The translations under genes and the position numbers were made by a program. Positions 17,647-25,955 of a stretch of DNA of 64,000 nt are shown in pieces (the stretch's first letter is position 1; each line of letters begins with the position of its first letter). The stretch spans positions 186,001-250,000 of the forward strand of contig NZ_PVTL01000003.1 in assembly GCF_003003265.1 (NCBI RefSeq), written 5' to 3'. Source of the DNA: Glaciihabitans tibetensis. GTDB taxonomy: Bacteria > Actinomycetota > Actinomycetes > Actinomycetales > Microbacteriaceae. Under the pieces are notes generated by a model. It searched no databases, was not told the origin of the DNA, and was given only the letters and a program-made list of their open reading frames with translations.

Positions 17647-18431
17647 CCCTGCTCTCCGTCTCGTCGCTCGGTGTGACCGCTCCCGGCGGCCGCGCGCTCG
17701 TGAGCGACCTCAGTTTTGATCTCGCCGCGGGAAAGCGTCTCGGTCTGATCGGCGAGTCCGGCTCCGGTAAGTCCGTCACGTCGCTTGCGGTGACCGGCCT
17801 GCTTGGGGCGGGACTCGTCGCCACCGGCAGTGTGCTGCTCGACGGCGTGCAGGTGGTCGGTGGCGCGGAACGCCGGCTTGTGCCGTTACGCGGGCGGGTG
17901 GCATCCGTTGTCTTCCAGGAACCCCTGACGGCGCTCGACCCGCTTATGCGCATCGGCAAGCAACTGGCCGAACCTCTCGCCCGCCACCGCGCACTGCGTG
18001 GGGCCGCCCTGCGCGTGGCCGTGAGCGAAGCGCTCGCCGAGGTGAGCCTCGACGACGCGCGTATCGCCCGGGCGTACCCGCATGAGATCTCCGGCGGGCA
18101 GCGACAACGCGCCGCGATCGCCATCGCGTTGAGCAGCCGGCCGCAGCTGCTGATCGCGGACGAGCCCACGACCGCGCTCGACGTGACCGTGCAGGCGCAG
18201 ATCGTGTCGCTGCTCGACAACCTCGTGGAGGCCCGCGGGATGGCGCTGCTGTTCATCAGCCACGATCTTGCGGTCGTATCCGCGATGACGAACGATCTGA
18301 TCGTGATGTCGGCGGGTGTTGCCGTCGAACGGGGAACGGTCGCAGAGGTGCTCAGCGCGCCGAAAGACCCGTACACCGCGCAGCTCGTACGGAGCGCGCG
18401 CGACCTCGACGCGATGCTGGGGGAGCGATGA
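17643..18431 (+). CDS. ABC transporter ATP-binding protein (DppD type)
   Basis: Protein of 262 residues. Walker A is GESGSGKS at 37-44, the signature SGGQRQR, and Walker B LLIADEPTTALD. It is shorter than the usual ~320-residue DppD because the C-terminal oligopeptide/Fe-S extension is absent. It couples by a 4-bp overlap to the partner ATPase and energises peptide-type import. Confidence 0.92.
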   Translation: MTLLSVSSLGVTAPGGRALVSDLSFDLAAGKRLGLIGESGSGKSVTSLAVTGLLGAGLVATGSVLLDGVQVVGGAERRLVPLRGRVASVVFQEPLTALDPLMRIGKQLAEPLARHRALRGAALRVAVSEALAEVSLDDARIARAYPHEISGGQRQRAAIAIALSSRPQLLIADEPTTALDVTVQAQIVSLLDNLVEARGMALLFISHDLAVVSAMTNDLIVMSAGVAVERGTVAEVLSAPKDPYTAQLVRSARDLDAMLGER

Positions 18432-19177
18432 TTCTCGAATTACGCAACGTGTCGTACCGCTATCGCAAGGGCGCGCTCGCGCTCGAAGACGTGTCCATCG
18501 GGGTGGGCGAGGGCCAGAGCGTCGGTCTCGTCGGCGAATCGGGGAGCGGCAAGTCCACGATCGTGCGGCTGATGCTCGCGCTCGCGAAGCCCACAGCGGG
18601 AGAGGTTCTGTTCGATGGAGAACCGATCACCCCCGCGACGATGCGGCGGTTCCGGGCTTCGGTGCAGACGGTGTTCCAGGACCCGTACTCATCGCTCGAC
18701 CCCCGACAGAACATCGAGAGCATCGTCGCCGAGCCGCTGCGCTCCCTGGGCATCGCGAAGGGGAGCGAAGCGCGAGCCATGGTCGCGGCCTCGCTCGCGT
18801 CGGTAGGAATTGCTGCGGACTCGCTCGCGCGGTACCCGCACGCGTTCTCCGGCGGCCAGCGCCAGCGCATCGCGATCGCCCGCGCGACCGTCTGCCACCC
18901 GCGGCTGCTGCTGGCCGACGAGCCGGTGAGCGCACTCGACGTCACCACGCGCATTCAGGTGATCGACCTGCTTGCCGAGTTGCGCGAGTCTGCCGGCCTC
19001 GCGATTCTCATGGTGTCGCACGACCTGAGTGCGGTCGCAGCGCTCTGCGACGAAACCGTTGTGCTTAACTCCGGGCGGGTGGTCGAATCGGGAACCACCT
19101 CGACCATCCTCGCCGCGCCCCGCGAAGAATACACACGCCAGCTCGTCGCGGCCGTTCCTCGCCTTCCCGCGCCCTGA
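18428..19177 (+). CDS. ABC transporter ATP-binding protein (DppF type)
   Basis: Protein of 249 residues with Walker A GESGSGKS, signature SGGQRQR and Walker B LLADEPVSALD. Like its partner it lacks the C-terminal extension found in most DppF proteins. Last gene of the importer operon. Confidence 0.92.
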   Translation: MILELRNVSYRYRKGALALEDVSIGVGEGQSVGLVGESGSGKSTIVRLMLALAKPTAGEVLFDGEPITPATMRRFRASVQTVFQDPYSSLDPRQNIESIVAEPLRSLGIAKGSEARAMVAASLASVGIAADSLARYPHAFSGGQRQRIAIARATVCHPRLLLADEPVSALDVTTRIQVIDLLAELRESAGLAILMVSHDLSAVAALCDETVVLNSGRVVESGTTSTILAAPREEYTRQLVAAVPRLPAP

Positions 19178-19229
19178 GTCGTCAAACTGTGGTGCGGTGG
19201 ATGTCGGGAGCCGCTGCCACACTGGTGCA

Positions 19230-20429
19230 ATGCGACATGTGACAGACCAACAGCGTCGCGCGCGGTTGGCACTGCGCCACGCTCTCGCACCGGCAGCCCG
19301 GGTAGATTCGCCCGAGGCCGCCACTCGGGCGATGACCGCACTGCACTCGACCGAACCCGCCACGGTCTACCTGTCGTGCTGGGCTCGGGTGCCGGCTGTC
19401 ACGATCGCCGAGGTCGATCGTGCGCTGTACGACGACCGCAGCCTCGTGAAACAGCTGGCGATGCGCCGCACGCTCTTCGTCTTTCCCCGCGACCTGTTGC
19501 CCGCCGTGGTGTCGAGCGCCTCCGCCCGGGTGGCGGCCGCCGAGCGAGCGCGGATGGCGAAGGACATCGTCGCGGCGGGCATCGCCAAGGACGGCGACCG
19601 GTGGCTCGACGGTGCCAGGTCCGAAGTGCTCGCCCGGCTGGAAGTCGAGCCACAGGGGCGCACGGCGCGTGAACTGCGCACGGAAGAGCCGGCACTCGAC
19701 GTGACAGTGCCAGGGCCCGGCGGCCAGATCTGGGGCACGTCGCGGGTGCTCCTTCACCTCGGGCTGACCGGCGACGTCGTGCGGGGCGCGAACACGAGCC
19801 ACTGGCGCACGTCTCGTCCGCGGTGGACCCGCACCCGGGATTGGCTGGGCACCGACATCCCCCCGCTTGACGCCCGAGAGGGCTATCGCGAGATCGTGCG
19901 TCGCTGGCTCTACTCCTTCGGACCCGGTACCGAGGCAGACCTCGTCTGGTGGCTCGGTGCGACGAAAACGATCGTGCGGACCGCGCTCGCCGAGGTGGGG
20001 GCGGTTTCGGTGTCCCTCGACTCGGGCGATACCGGGTGGCTTTTGCCGGATGACCTCGACGAGGTCGCCGACCCCGACCCGTGGGTGGCCCTGCTCCCGG
20101 TGCTCGACCCGACCGTGATGGGCTGGCAACAGCGCGATTTCTACCTCGGCCCGCACAAGGCACCGCTGTTCGATGCCTGGGGCAACGCGGGAACAACCGC
20201 GTGGGCTAACGGTCGTATCGTCGGGTGTTGGGTGCAAGATGCGGATGCCGCGGTGCGGGTGTTTCTGCTCGAGCCGGTGTCGGAGTCCGAACGACAGGCC
20301 CTCGATGCCGAAGCCGAGCGGCTCACCGGCTGGCTCGCGGGGGAGCGCGTGGGCACCGGGTACACGTCGCCCGCGATGAAGGACGCGCTCCTCAACGTGT
20401 CAAGGCGGGTCCACGACATCACATCATGA
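19230..20429 (+). CDS. Winged-helix DNA-binding protein of the AlkZ/YcaQ (HTH_42) family
   Basis: Protein of 399 residues from the ATG at 19230. The family is built of tandem winged helices and includes AlkZ/YcaQ glycosylases that unhook interstrand crosslinks and excise alkylated bases. The core block here is LLPVLDPTVMGWQQRDFYL, then LFDAWGNAGTTAWANGRIVGCW. The catalytic Q-x-Q/Q-x-D motif of characterised members is not obvious, so glycosylase activity is uncertain. It follows the peptide importer by 52 bp, probably as an independent gene. Confidence 0.8.
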   Translation: MRHVTDQQRRARLALRHALAPAARVDSPEAATRAMTALHSTEPATVYLSCWARVPAVTIAEVDRALYDDRSLVKQLAMRRTLFVFPRDLLPAVVSSASARVAAAERARMAKDIVAAGIAKDGDRWLDGARSEVLARLEVEPQGRTARELRTEEPALDVTVPGPGGQIWGTSRVLLHLGLTGDVVRGANTSHWRTSRPRWTRTRDWLGTDIPPLDAREGYREIVRRWLYSFGPGTEADLVWWLGATKTIVRTALAEVGAVSVSLDSGDTGWLLPDDLDEVADPDPWVALLPVLDPTVMGWQQRDFYLGPHKAPLFDAWGNAGTTAWANGRIVGCWVQDADAAVRVFLLEPVSESERQALDAEAERLTGWLAGERVGTGYTSPAMKDALLNVSRRVHDITS

Positions 20430-20563
20430 TGCACGGGATCTCTTACGCCGTCCTCGTTGATCGATAGCTCCGCGACCCGTAGAAGAGAAAGGCCGATCGG
20501 CGTAGCGTGGGCGGTCAACGTTGTGCGGAGTTGCACAGCACGGCTGCTGAAGAAGGCGGTTAG

Positions 20564-21133
20564 ATGTTCATGAACGAGGTTGCCTGGATACTTGCCGGCC
20601 TCGGCAGTGTTGTCCTCATCAATGTCCTAGCCGTCGGTTTGGTGGTGCGGGGTGTTTCGCGGCGGATACGTCGCAGCCGCGCGATCTCCGGCGCCGCGTT
20701 GCGCACCCGTGCCCGACTCAGCTGGGGCGGGCAACACGACGTGCTGAAGTTGCGGGTGCGCCTCCACGACTCGCTCGTCAGTGGACGGGCGGCCGTCGAC
20801 CTCGCGTTGCAGAGCGGAAGTCCCCGCGGAGAAGTCGCTCGATTGTTTCGCAGGATCGAGATCGAAGGGACGACGCTGGAGGCCCAGTTGCGGTTGCTGG
20901 AGAGTGAGAACGATCCCGCAGTGCTGGCGAGCGAGTTGACTGTGCAGCGCGAGCGAGTGGACGAGGTGTCCGGGCTTGTCCGCCGACTGCGCTCCGCCGT
21001 CGCGTCGGGCATCGGGGAACTCAGCGACGACACTCTCAAGGCGTTGCGCTCCGACGTTGATCGCGAAGTCCGGGCTTTGCACGCGGGAGTGCAAGCGTTG
21101 CACTCCCTCCATGAGGAAGGCAACCGATCATGA
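20564..21133 (+). CDS. Membrane-anchored coiled-coil protein preceding PspA
   Basis: Protein of 189 residues. One N-terminal transmembrane helix (about 7-29, VAWILAGLGSVVLINVLAVGLVV) is followed by a charged helical region with likely coiled coil to the end. No family recognised. It overlaps the PspA-like gene by 4 bp, so the two are likely partners: a membrane hook and a soluble ESCRT-III-like protein. Confidence 0.75.
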   Translation: MFMNEVAWILAGLGSVVLINVLAVGLVVRGVSRRIRRSRAISGAALRTRARLSWGGQHDVLKLRVRLHDSLVSGRAAVDLALQSGSPRGEVARLFRRIEIEGTTLEAQLRLLESENDPAVLASELTVQRERVDEVSGLVRRLRSAVASGIGELSDDTLKALRSDVDREVRALHAGVQALHSLHEEGNRS

Positions 21134-21906
21134 GCAACTCCTCGCGAATGCGATCCATCTTTCGGCGCAAAACCTCCCGCGCGCTCGACAAGCTTGACGA
21201 CCCGCGCGAGGCCCTCGACGAGAGCTACGACCAGCAGGTGCGAATGTTGCAGCAGGTGCGGCAGGGGCTGGCCGAGGTGGCGACGGCGAAGAAACGCATC
21301 GAGCTTCAGGGGCAAGAGATGGGCCTGCGCTACCAGCGGTTGGCCAACCAGGCCAGGGACGCCATGGAGCAGGGTCGTGAAGACCTCGCCCGTGCCGCGC
21401 TTGAGCGCCGCGCGCTGCTGGAGGGCCAGGTCGTCGCGCTGCGGGACCAGTTCTCCGCGCTGCAGCAGCAGACCGCCCGGTTGCAGGACAACGAACGCCG
21501 TCTCGCTGAGCGGGTCGCCGCGTTCCGGATAGAAAAAGAGACGATCAAGGCCACCTACACCGCGTCTGAGGCCCAGGTGAAAGCGAACGAGGCGGTGGCA
21601 GGCATCGGCTCGCAGATGAACGATGTCGGCAGCAGCCTCGCCCGCGCCCGTGACCGGGTCGCCCAGATGCAGGCGCGCGCCGCCGCCACCGACGACCTGC
21701 TCACCAGCGGCGCGCTGCAGGATCTCACTGCCGCGCCCGACGCCGACCTGGAGCGCCAGCTGTCTGAGGTCACCACCAAGGCCGACGTCGAGCGCCAGCT
21801 GCAGGCGATGAAAGCGACCGGTGCTCCCGACCGGTCCCAACCGAACCCACCCAGGGAGGGCCCCGACGCATGGCTGAGCATCGGGGGAGCTCAGAGCGGC
21901 GCGTGA
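21130..21906 (+). CDS. PspA/IM30 family protein
   Basis: Protein of 258 residues. It is almost entirely helical (residues ~20-205), with the PspA hallmark DDPREALDESYDQQVRMLQQVRQGLAEVATAKKRIE. IM30/PspA proteins polymerise on membranes and preserve them under stress; they belong to the ESCRT-III superfamily. The C-terminal ~40 residues (PDRSQPNPPREGPDAW) look disordered. Its partner is the coupled membrane protein upstream; no pspF/pspBC genes are present. Confidence 0.88.
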   Translation: MSNSSRMRSIFRRKTSRALDKLDDPREALDESYDQQVRMLQQVRQGLAEVATAKKRIELQGQEMGLRYQRLANQARDAMEQGREDLARAALERRALLEGQVVALRDQFSALQQQTARLQDNERRLAERVAAFRIEKETIKATYTASEAQVKANEAVAGIGSQMNDVGSSLARARDRVAQMQARAAATDDLLTSGALQDLTAAPDADLERQLSEVTTKADVERQLQAMKATGAPDRSQPNPPREGPDAWLSIGGAQSGA

Positions 21907-21936
21907 CGAGCAACGTCGAAGGTGCCGATGGCGGAA

Positions 21937-22737
21937 TCAGCTGGCTGCGGGAAGCTCGGCGCTCGCGACCACTGCGCCCGAGGCATCCTGAATCTGAACG
22001 CTCGTAACGGCTTCGCGCATCACGGCGGCGTTCATCGCGCAGTCGATCTCCTTGGCACTGCCGAGGAACGAACCGGAGTCGAGGCTGGCGCCGTCCAGGG
22101 TGACCAGCACCACGTCGTAGGGGTCGGCCTCGGTCAGTCCGGTGATGGTGAGGAGCGTCTCCGTGCCCCAGGTGTGGGCGACCAGGGAGCCGTCGATACT
22201 GACGCCGCTGGGCTCGCCGGTGAACGCGATCTGTTCGATCGCGCCGAGCGTTCCGGGCGGGCCGGTGGGCGCGGACGGGGTCGATGGCTGGAGGAGGAGC
22301 GTTCCGCCCGCCCCGACGACGATGCATGCCGCCGCGCCGAGCGCGAGGAGCCAGGGGCGCCGGCGCAGCGGCACGACGGCGGCATTGGTCGATCCCGCGG
22401 TCGAGCCCGCGGTAGTGTCCGAGTCCGAGTACGAGTCCGAGTGCGAGTCCGAGTCTGCGCGCGCGTCCGAGGTCGAGTCAGTTCGCAAGTCCGAGTACGA
22501 GTCCCGCTCGATCGCGAGGACTCTGCCACGCAAAGACTTCGACGGCGCGGTGGCGTCCCAGTCGGAGAGCGTTGCGCTGGTGACGCGTGCTACGTCGGTT
22601 AGCTCGCGCAGTTCTTTCTCGACGGTCGGGTCGGCGGCACGCAGGGTGTCGAGCTCGGCGAGTTCGGCCGTGGTGAGCTCGCCGGTGATCGCGCCGGAGA
22701 TCAGAAAAGCGCGGCGGGCGCCGCTTGCGTCAGGCAT
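21937..22737 (-). CDS. Anti-sigma factor (RskA-like) with Ser-Asp repeat
   Basis: Protein of 266 residues from the ATG at 22737, overlapping the sigma-factor gene by 8 bp. The N-terminal ~70 residues (ITGELTTAELAELDTLRAADPTVEKEL) are the sigma-binding part. A Ser-Asp-rich stretch covers about 95-120, then one transmembrane helix (LLALGAAACIVVGAGGTLLL) and an extracytoplasmic RskA-type beta domain with DGSLVAHTWGTET...SFLGSAKEIDC. There is no zinc HxxxCxxC motif. RskA proteins release sigma after regulated proteolysis. It should hold the downstream-translated ECF sigma factor inactive. Confidence 0.9.
   Translation of the reverse strand: MPDASGARRAFLISGAITGELTTAELAELDTLRAADPTVEKELRELTDVARVTSATLSDWDATAPSKSLRGRVLAIERDSYSDLRTDSTSDARADSDSHSDSYSDSDTTAGSTAGSTNAAVVPLRRRPWLLALGAAACIVVGAGGTLLLQPSTPSAPTGPPGTLGAIEQIAFTGEPSGVSIDGSLVAHTWGTETLLTITGLTEADPYDVVLVTLDGASLDSGSFLGSAKEIDCAMNAAVMREAVTSVQIQDASGAVVASAELPAAS
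22417..22504. repeat. Hexanucleotide (GAGTCC-like) coding repeat in the anti-sigma gene
   Basis: Repeats of GAGTCC/GAGTAC with variants, read on the minus strand as Ser-Asp/Ser-Tyr dipeptides between the sigma-binding part and the membrane helix. The 6-bp unit keeps the reading frame if copy number changes. Confidence 0.75.
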
Positions 22738-23335
22738 TGCGGCCCTTCCGTTCGGTGAGGTGGTCGCGCATGGCGCGGAGAGCATAGAAGGAACGGGAGC
22801 GGAGGGTCGCCACGGGAACGCCGGATGTCGCCTCGACCTCGGCGTAGCTGCGACCCTCGAGATGGACGTCGACCAGCACCGCCCGATGTTCGGGACTGAG
22901 TTTCGCGAGGCCCTCGATCACCGCCAGTCGGTCGAGCGGGTCGTCTGCTGCCGCCGCGGTGTCGTCGAGGACGTCCGCGGGCACGAGCCGTGGCATCCGC
23001 TGGATTGATCGCTGCACGTCGATGATGACGTGACGGGCGATCACAAACAGCCACGTTCGCAGGCTCGCCCGATCGGCCGAGAACTGGTCACGCGCCCGCC
23101 AGGCCCTGAGGAACGTTTCCTGGACGCAGTCTTCTGCGAGGGTGCGGTCGCGTAACGCGTTCACCGCGAATCCGAACAGGGCACCCGAGTGCTCGTCGAA
23201 TGCGGCGGCGAGGTCGAAAGAGGGGGGCGTCGAGGGCGATGCAGAGGGGGGCGTCGAGGGGAATCTCGAGGGGGATGCCGCGTGCGCAGCCCCGGGCGAC
23301 GGCTCAGGCTCCGCGTCGCCAGGCACCTCGGCCAT
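22730..23335 (-). CDS. ECF RNA polymerase sigma factor (SigK/RskA pair type)
   Basis: Protein of 201 residues from the ATG at 23335, chosen because GAGGGAGGGCGAG lies just upstream; the frame is open to 23422. The first ~40 residues are a Pro/Ser/Ala-rich extension not needed for the fold. Region 2 spans about 43-110 (LAEDCVQETFLRAWRARDQF, LRTWLFVIARHVIIDVQR) and region 4 about 140-195 (LSPEHRAVLVDVHLEGRSYAEVEATSGV, VATLRSRSFYALRAMRDHL). It is co-translated with its anti-sigma partner. Likely targets include the divergent CHRD gene, by position only. Confidence 0.9.
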   Translation of the reverse strand: MAEVPGDAEPEPSPGAAHAASPSRFPSTPPSASPSTPPSFDLAAAFDEHSGALFGFAVNALRDRTLAEDCVQETFLRAWRARDQFSADRASLRTWLFVIARHVIIDVQRSIQRMPRLVPADVLDDTAAAADDPLDRLAVIEGLAKLSPEHRAVLVDVHLEGRSYAEVEATSGVPVATLRSRSFYALRAMRDHLTERKGRNA

Positions 23336-23482
23336 GCTCGCCCTCCCTCTCGGGGCCGGGGGAAGCACAAGTTCCACCACCATCACTGAACCCATCCACT
23401 CTAACCAGTGCCACGCCTGCACACCGGAAAATCCGGGTCACAGGGGTATACGAAGCGGTAACCCGCTTTGTTCATGGCGCGG

Positions 23483-23515
23483 GCAAATCGGTCGCAAATC
23501 GGTTGCGAATCGGTT
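23483..23515. repeat. 11-bp tandem repeat upstream of the CHRD gene
   Basis: GCAAATCGGTC (23483-23493), GCAAATCGGTT (23494-23504) and GCGAATCGGTT (23505-23515) sit 103-135 bp upstream of the CHRD start, in the divergent promoter region. An 11-bp period puts each copy on the same DNA face. Confidence 0.8.
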
Positions 23516-23617
23516 TGTCCAAAAAAAGTTTGCGCTGTGTTTGAACGGCAGCGCGCGTGCCGACGTATATCCCTCAAACGGGCTCATCCGGCGCCCGGGA
23601 ACTCGAAAGGCACCTCG

Positions 23618-24394
23618 ATGTCGACAAAGAAGCCCCTTCGCCCCCTGTACTTCGGCGGCGCCGCAGCTGTCGCTGCAGTCACCGTGCTCGGCTTCGCCGC
23701 TCCGGCAAGTGCAGAAACGCCCGTCGAGGAGCCGAGCTCATTCACCAGCGCGTTCACGGTGATGGCGACGCCCGACAATGTGGTCAACACCGATGCCGTC
23801 GCTACGCCCGGCGAGGCGGGAGCCACCGGACAGTTCACCTTCCGGGTCAACTCGGACCTCGAGATCATCTGCTACGACATCACCCTCGAAGGTGTCACCG
23901 GGGAATACATGAGCCCGGCGAAAACTGCCACCCACATTCACCAGGCCGCTGCCGGACTCGCGGGTCCGCCGCGGATCGCGTTCCCGAACCCCGCCCCGGT
24001 CGGTGACGGACCGCGCACCAGCTCCGGCTGCCTGCAGGGCCCGTTCACCACGGGAATTCTTTCGAACGGAGTCGACACCGGAGACGGTTTCAGCCTCAAG
24101 ACTCTCGAAGCCGATGCCGCCGCGTTCGCGAGCGACGCGCACACCGTTGCCTTCCCCGCCGGGGTGGTCCGGGGCCAGCTGGCCCAGGTTCCCGTCGGCG
24201 GACTCCAGACCGGTGGCGGGGCAACGGCGGCAGCCCCGGCTGACGTCACCGACGCTGCCGGAGTCACTGACGCTGGCGGCGTCACCGGCGCCGACACGGG
24301 CGCCGCGACCAACCTCGCGGTCGGAGTCGGTGCGGTCGGCTTGCTCGCCCTGGCCGGTTTCGGTGTCTCCCGTCGTCGCAGTGCTCGTTCCTGA
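23618..24394 (+). CDS. Secreted CHRD-domain protein with C-terminal membrane anchor
   Basis: Protein of 258 residues from the ATG at 23618. The signal peptide is about 1-36 (VLGFAAPASA). The CHRD domain spans about 45-190 with the typical THIHQAAAGLAGPPRIAF block and two cysteines (in IICYDI and SSGCLQ) that could form a disulfide. A Thr/Asp/Gly-rich repeat linker (DVTDAAGVTDAGGVTGAD) leads to a C-terminal helix and RRRSARS tail. No LPXTG/LAXTG is visible, so sortase anchoring is not shown. CHRD domains are found in surface proteins of unclear role. It precedes a class F sortase and is divergent from the ECF sigma gene. Confidence 0.85.
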   Translation: MSTKKPLRPLYFGGAAAVAAVTVLGFAAPASAETPVEEPSSFTSAFTVMATPDNVVNTDAVATPGEAGATGQFTFRVNSDLEIICYDITLEGVTGEYMSPAKTATHIHQAAAGLAGPPRIAFPNPAPVGDGPRTSSGCLQGPFTTGILSNGVDTGDGFSLKTLEADAAAFASDAHTVAFPAGVVRGQLAQVPVGGLQTGGGATAAAPADVTDAAGVTDAGGVTGADTGAATNLAVGVGAVGLLALAGFGVSRRRSARS

Positions 24395-24443
24395 GCTCCT
24401 GAATTACTGAGCTCCTGAATCACTGAGTTCCTGAATCACTGAG
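24391..24443. repeat. 16-bp tandem repeat, 3.3 copies, starting at a stop codon
   Basis: Units CTGAGCTCCTGAATTA (24391-24406), CTGAGCTCCTGAATCA (24407-24422) and CTGAGTTCCTGAATCA (24423-24438), then CTGAG. The first TGA is the CHRD stop codon. The 16-bp period closes all three frames before the sortase start. Confidence 0.9.
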
Positions 24444-24450
24444 AGGTGAC

Positions 24451-25203
24451 GTGCTCGCCATGATGCGGAGGACAACCTCCCCAGCGCGCCGGGGTATCGC
24501 CCGCGCGCGTGGGGGAGCGGTTGTGGCGGGCACGATCGTTGGAGCGTTGATATTAGGGGGATGCAGCGCTGCCCCCAGCAATGATCTTCCCGAGACCGCC
24601 AGCACGGGCAGCTCGGGATCAGAGTCCCGGTCGGCGTCGACGCCCGATTCGTCGCCGCCGACCGTGGCACCATCGACGCAGCCCGTAGAGGCTGCGCCGC
24701 AGGTCACCGCCCCGCAGGTCACGGCCCCGCAGGCTGCCGCCGCCACCGCTACGCGTCCGGTCGGCGTGGCGCCCGCGTCGCTGACGGTTCCCGCGATGGA
24801 CCTGGCGGAACCCCTCATCCCCCTCGGCATCCAAACCGACGGAACGATGGAGGTTCCCGAGGACTACGACGCGGTGGGCTGGTTCACCGGTGGGGGCACC
24901 CCAGGCGGGTTTGGACCCACGGTAATTGCGGGCCATGTTGATTCACGATCAGGTCCCGCGATCTTTTACCGCCTCAGCGAGCTTGAGGTCGGCGACCGGT
25001 TCTCTCTCACCGGTGTGGACGGCACGACCTTCGAGTACGAGGTGTACAAGGTCGAGGATCACGCGAAGGCGGACTTTCCCACGGTTGACGTGTTCGGTGC
25101 CACGACGACCGACGAGGTGCGGTTGATCACCTGCGGTGGCGAGTACAACCGGGCGATCGGGCGGTACGTCGACAATCTCGTGGTGTTTGCCAGTCGCGTA
25201 TGA
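24451..25203 (+). CDS. Class F sortase, lipoprotein-like
   Basis: Protein of 250 residues with a GTG start preceded by GAGAGG. The N-terminus has a hydrophobic segment ending in ILGGC, so C38 may be lipidated. A disordered Ser/Pro/Thr linker with (APQVT) repeats covers 40-105. The catalytic domain has H162 (AGHVDS), C228 (LITCGG) and R238 (IGRYVDN), the sortase triad. Class F enzymes are common in actinobacteria and their substrates are poorly defined; the CHRD protein next door is a candidate but lacks a recognised sorting motif. Confidence 0.9.
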   Translation: MLAMMRRTTSPARRGIARARGGAVVAGTIVGALILGGCSAAPSNDLPETASTGSSGSESRSASTPDSSPPTVAPSTQPVEAAPQVTAPQVTAPQAAAATATRPVGVAPASLTVPAMDLAEPLIPLGIQTDGTMEVPEDYDAVGWFTGGGTPGGFGPTVIAGHVDSRSGPAIFYRLSELEVGDRFSLTGVDGTTFEYEVYKVEDHAKADFPTVDVFGATTTDEVRLITCGGEYNRAIGRYVDNLVVFASRV

Positions 25204-25307
25204 CGCCCACCGCGGCTGGTGGCGGAAGGGGCCCTCCCAGCGCGACGCGGTAGATTCGGCAAGGCCGGCACGGACTTCGGCAGACCAGCACCGTGAAAGG
25301 CACCTGA

Positions 25308-25955
25308 GTGACTCGCTTCAGCACCCGGAGAGTTCTGGGCGCCCTTGCCTTCATTCTCAGTGGCATCCAATACGTCGGCCTCGAAGCGATCGCCGCTTCG
25401 GCGTGGAAAAACCCGCCGTACGACTATCTTGCGAACTACATCAGCGATCTCGGGGTGTCGCAGGCCCAGATCTACGACGGGCGAGACGTCAACTCGCCCC
25501 TCGCCTGGGTGATGAACACCGGGTTTGTGCTCGAAGGACTCCTGTTTTTGGCGGGCGCACTTCTGCTCGCTGACCTGTTTGTCGGGCGACGGCGTGCACT
25601 GTTCGTTTCTTTTGCCATCCTTCACGCCGTGGGCATCGTGCTGGTCGGCTTCTTCGACGAAACCTCGACCGTCTCACTGGCCCACGTCGGCGGCGCGTAC
25701 CTCTCCATCGTCTTCGGCAATCTGGTTGCCCTCGTCGCGGGGTTGTCGTGGAAGTGCCTGAAGCTGCCGCGCTGGTTCGGTGTTGTCAGTGTGGCGCTGC
25801 CCGTACTCGGGCTGCTGAGCGAGGGGATGCTGCTCCTCAGCCTGACCGGCGAAAGCCTCGACGGACTCTGGGAGCGCGGCGGGGTCTACTCCATCACCGC
25901 GTGGCAGATTCTGTTCGGCACTACTGTGCTGGCGAGCCTTCGGAGACTTCGGTAG
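25308..25955 (+). CDS. DUF998 family membrane protein
   Basis: Protein of 215 residues with a GTG start (GAAAGG about 8 bases upstream). Six hydrophobic helices are visible. The first loop carries the DUF998 pattern DYLANYISDLGVS. No function is established. Its end overlaps the convergent gene by 35 bp. Confidence 0.85.
   Translation: MTRFSTRRVLGALAFILSGIQYVGLEAIAASAWKNPPYDYLANYISDLGVSQAQIYDGRDVNSPLAWVMNTGFVLEGLLFLAGALLLADLFVGRRRALFVSFAILHAVGIVLVGFFDETSTVSLAHVGGAYLSIVFGNLVALVAGLSWKCLKLPRWFGVVSVALPVLGLLSEGMLLLSLTGESLDGLWERGGVYSITAWQILFGTTVLASLRRLR

Noticed and set aside
23483..24443. Short direct repeats considered as a CRISPR array
   Set aside because: Units are 11 and 16 bp, strictly tandem with no spacers, and no cas genes are present.
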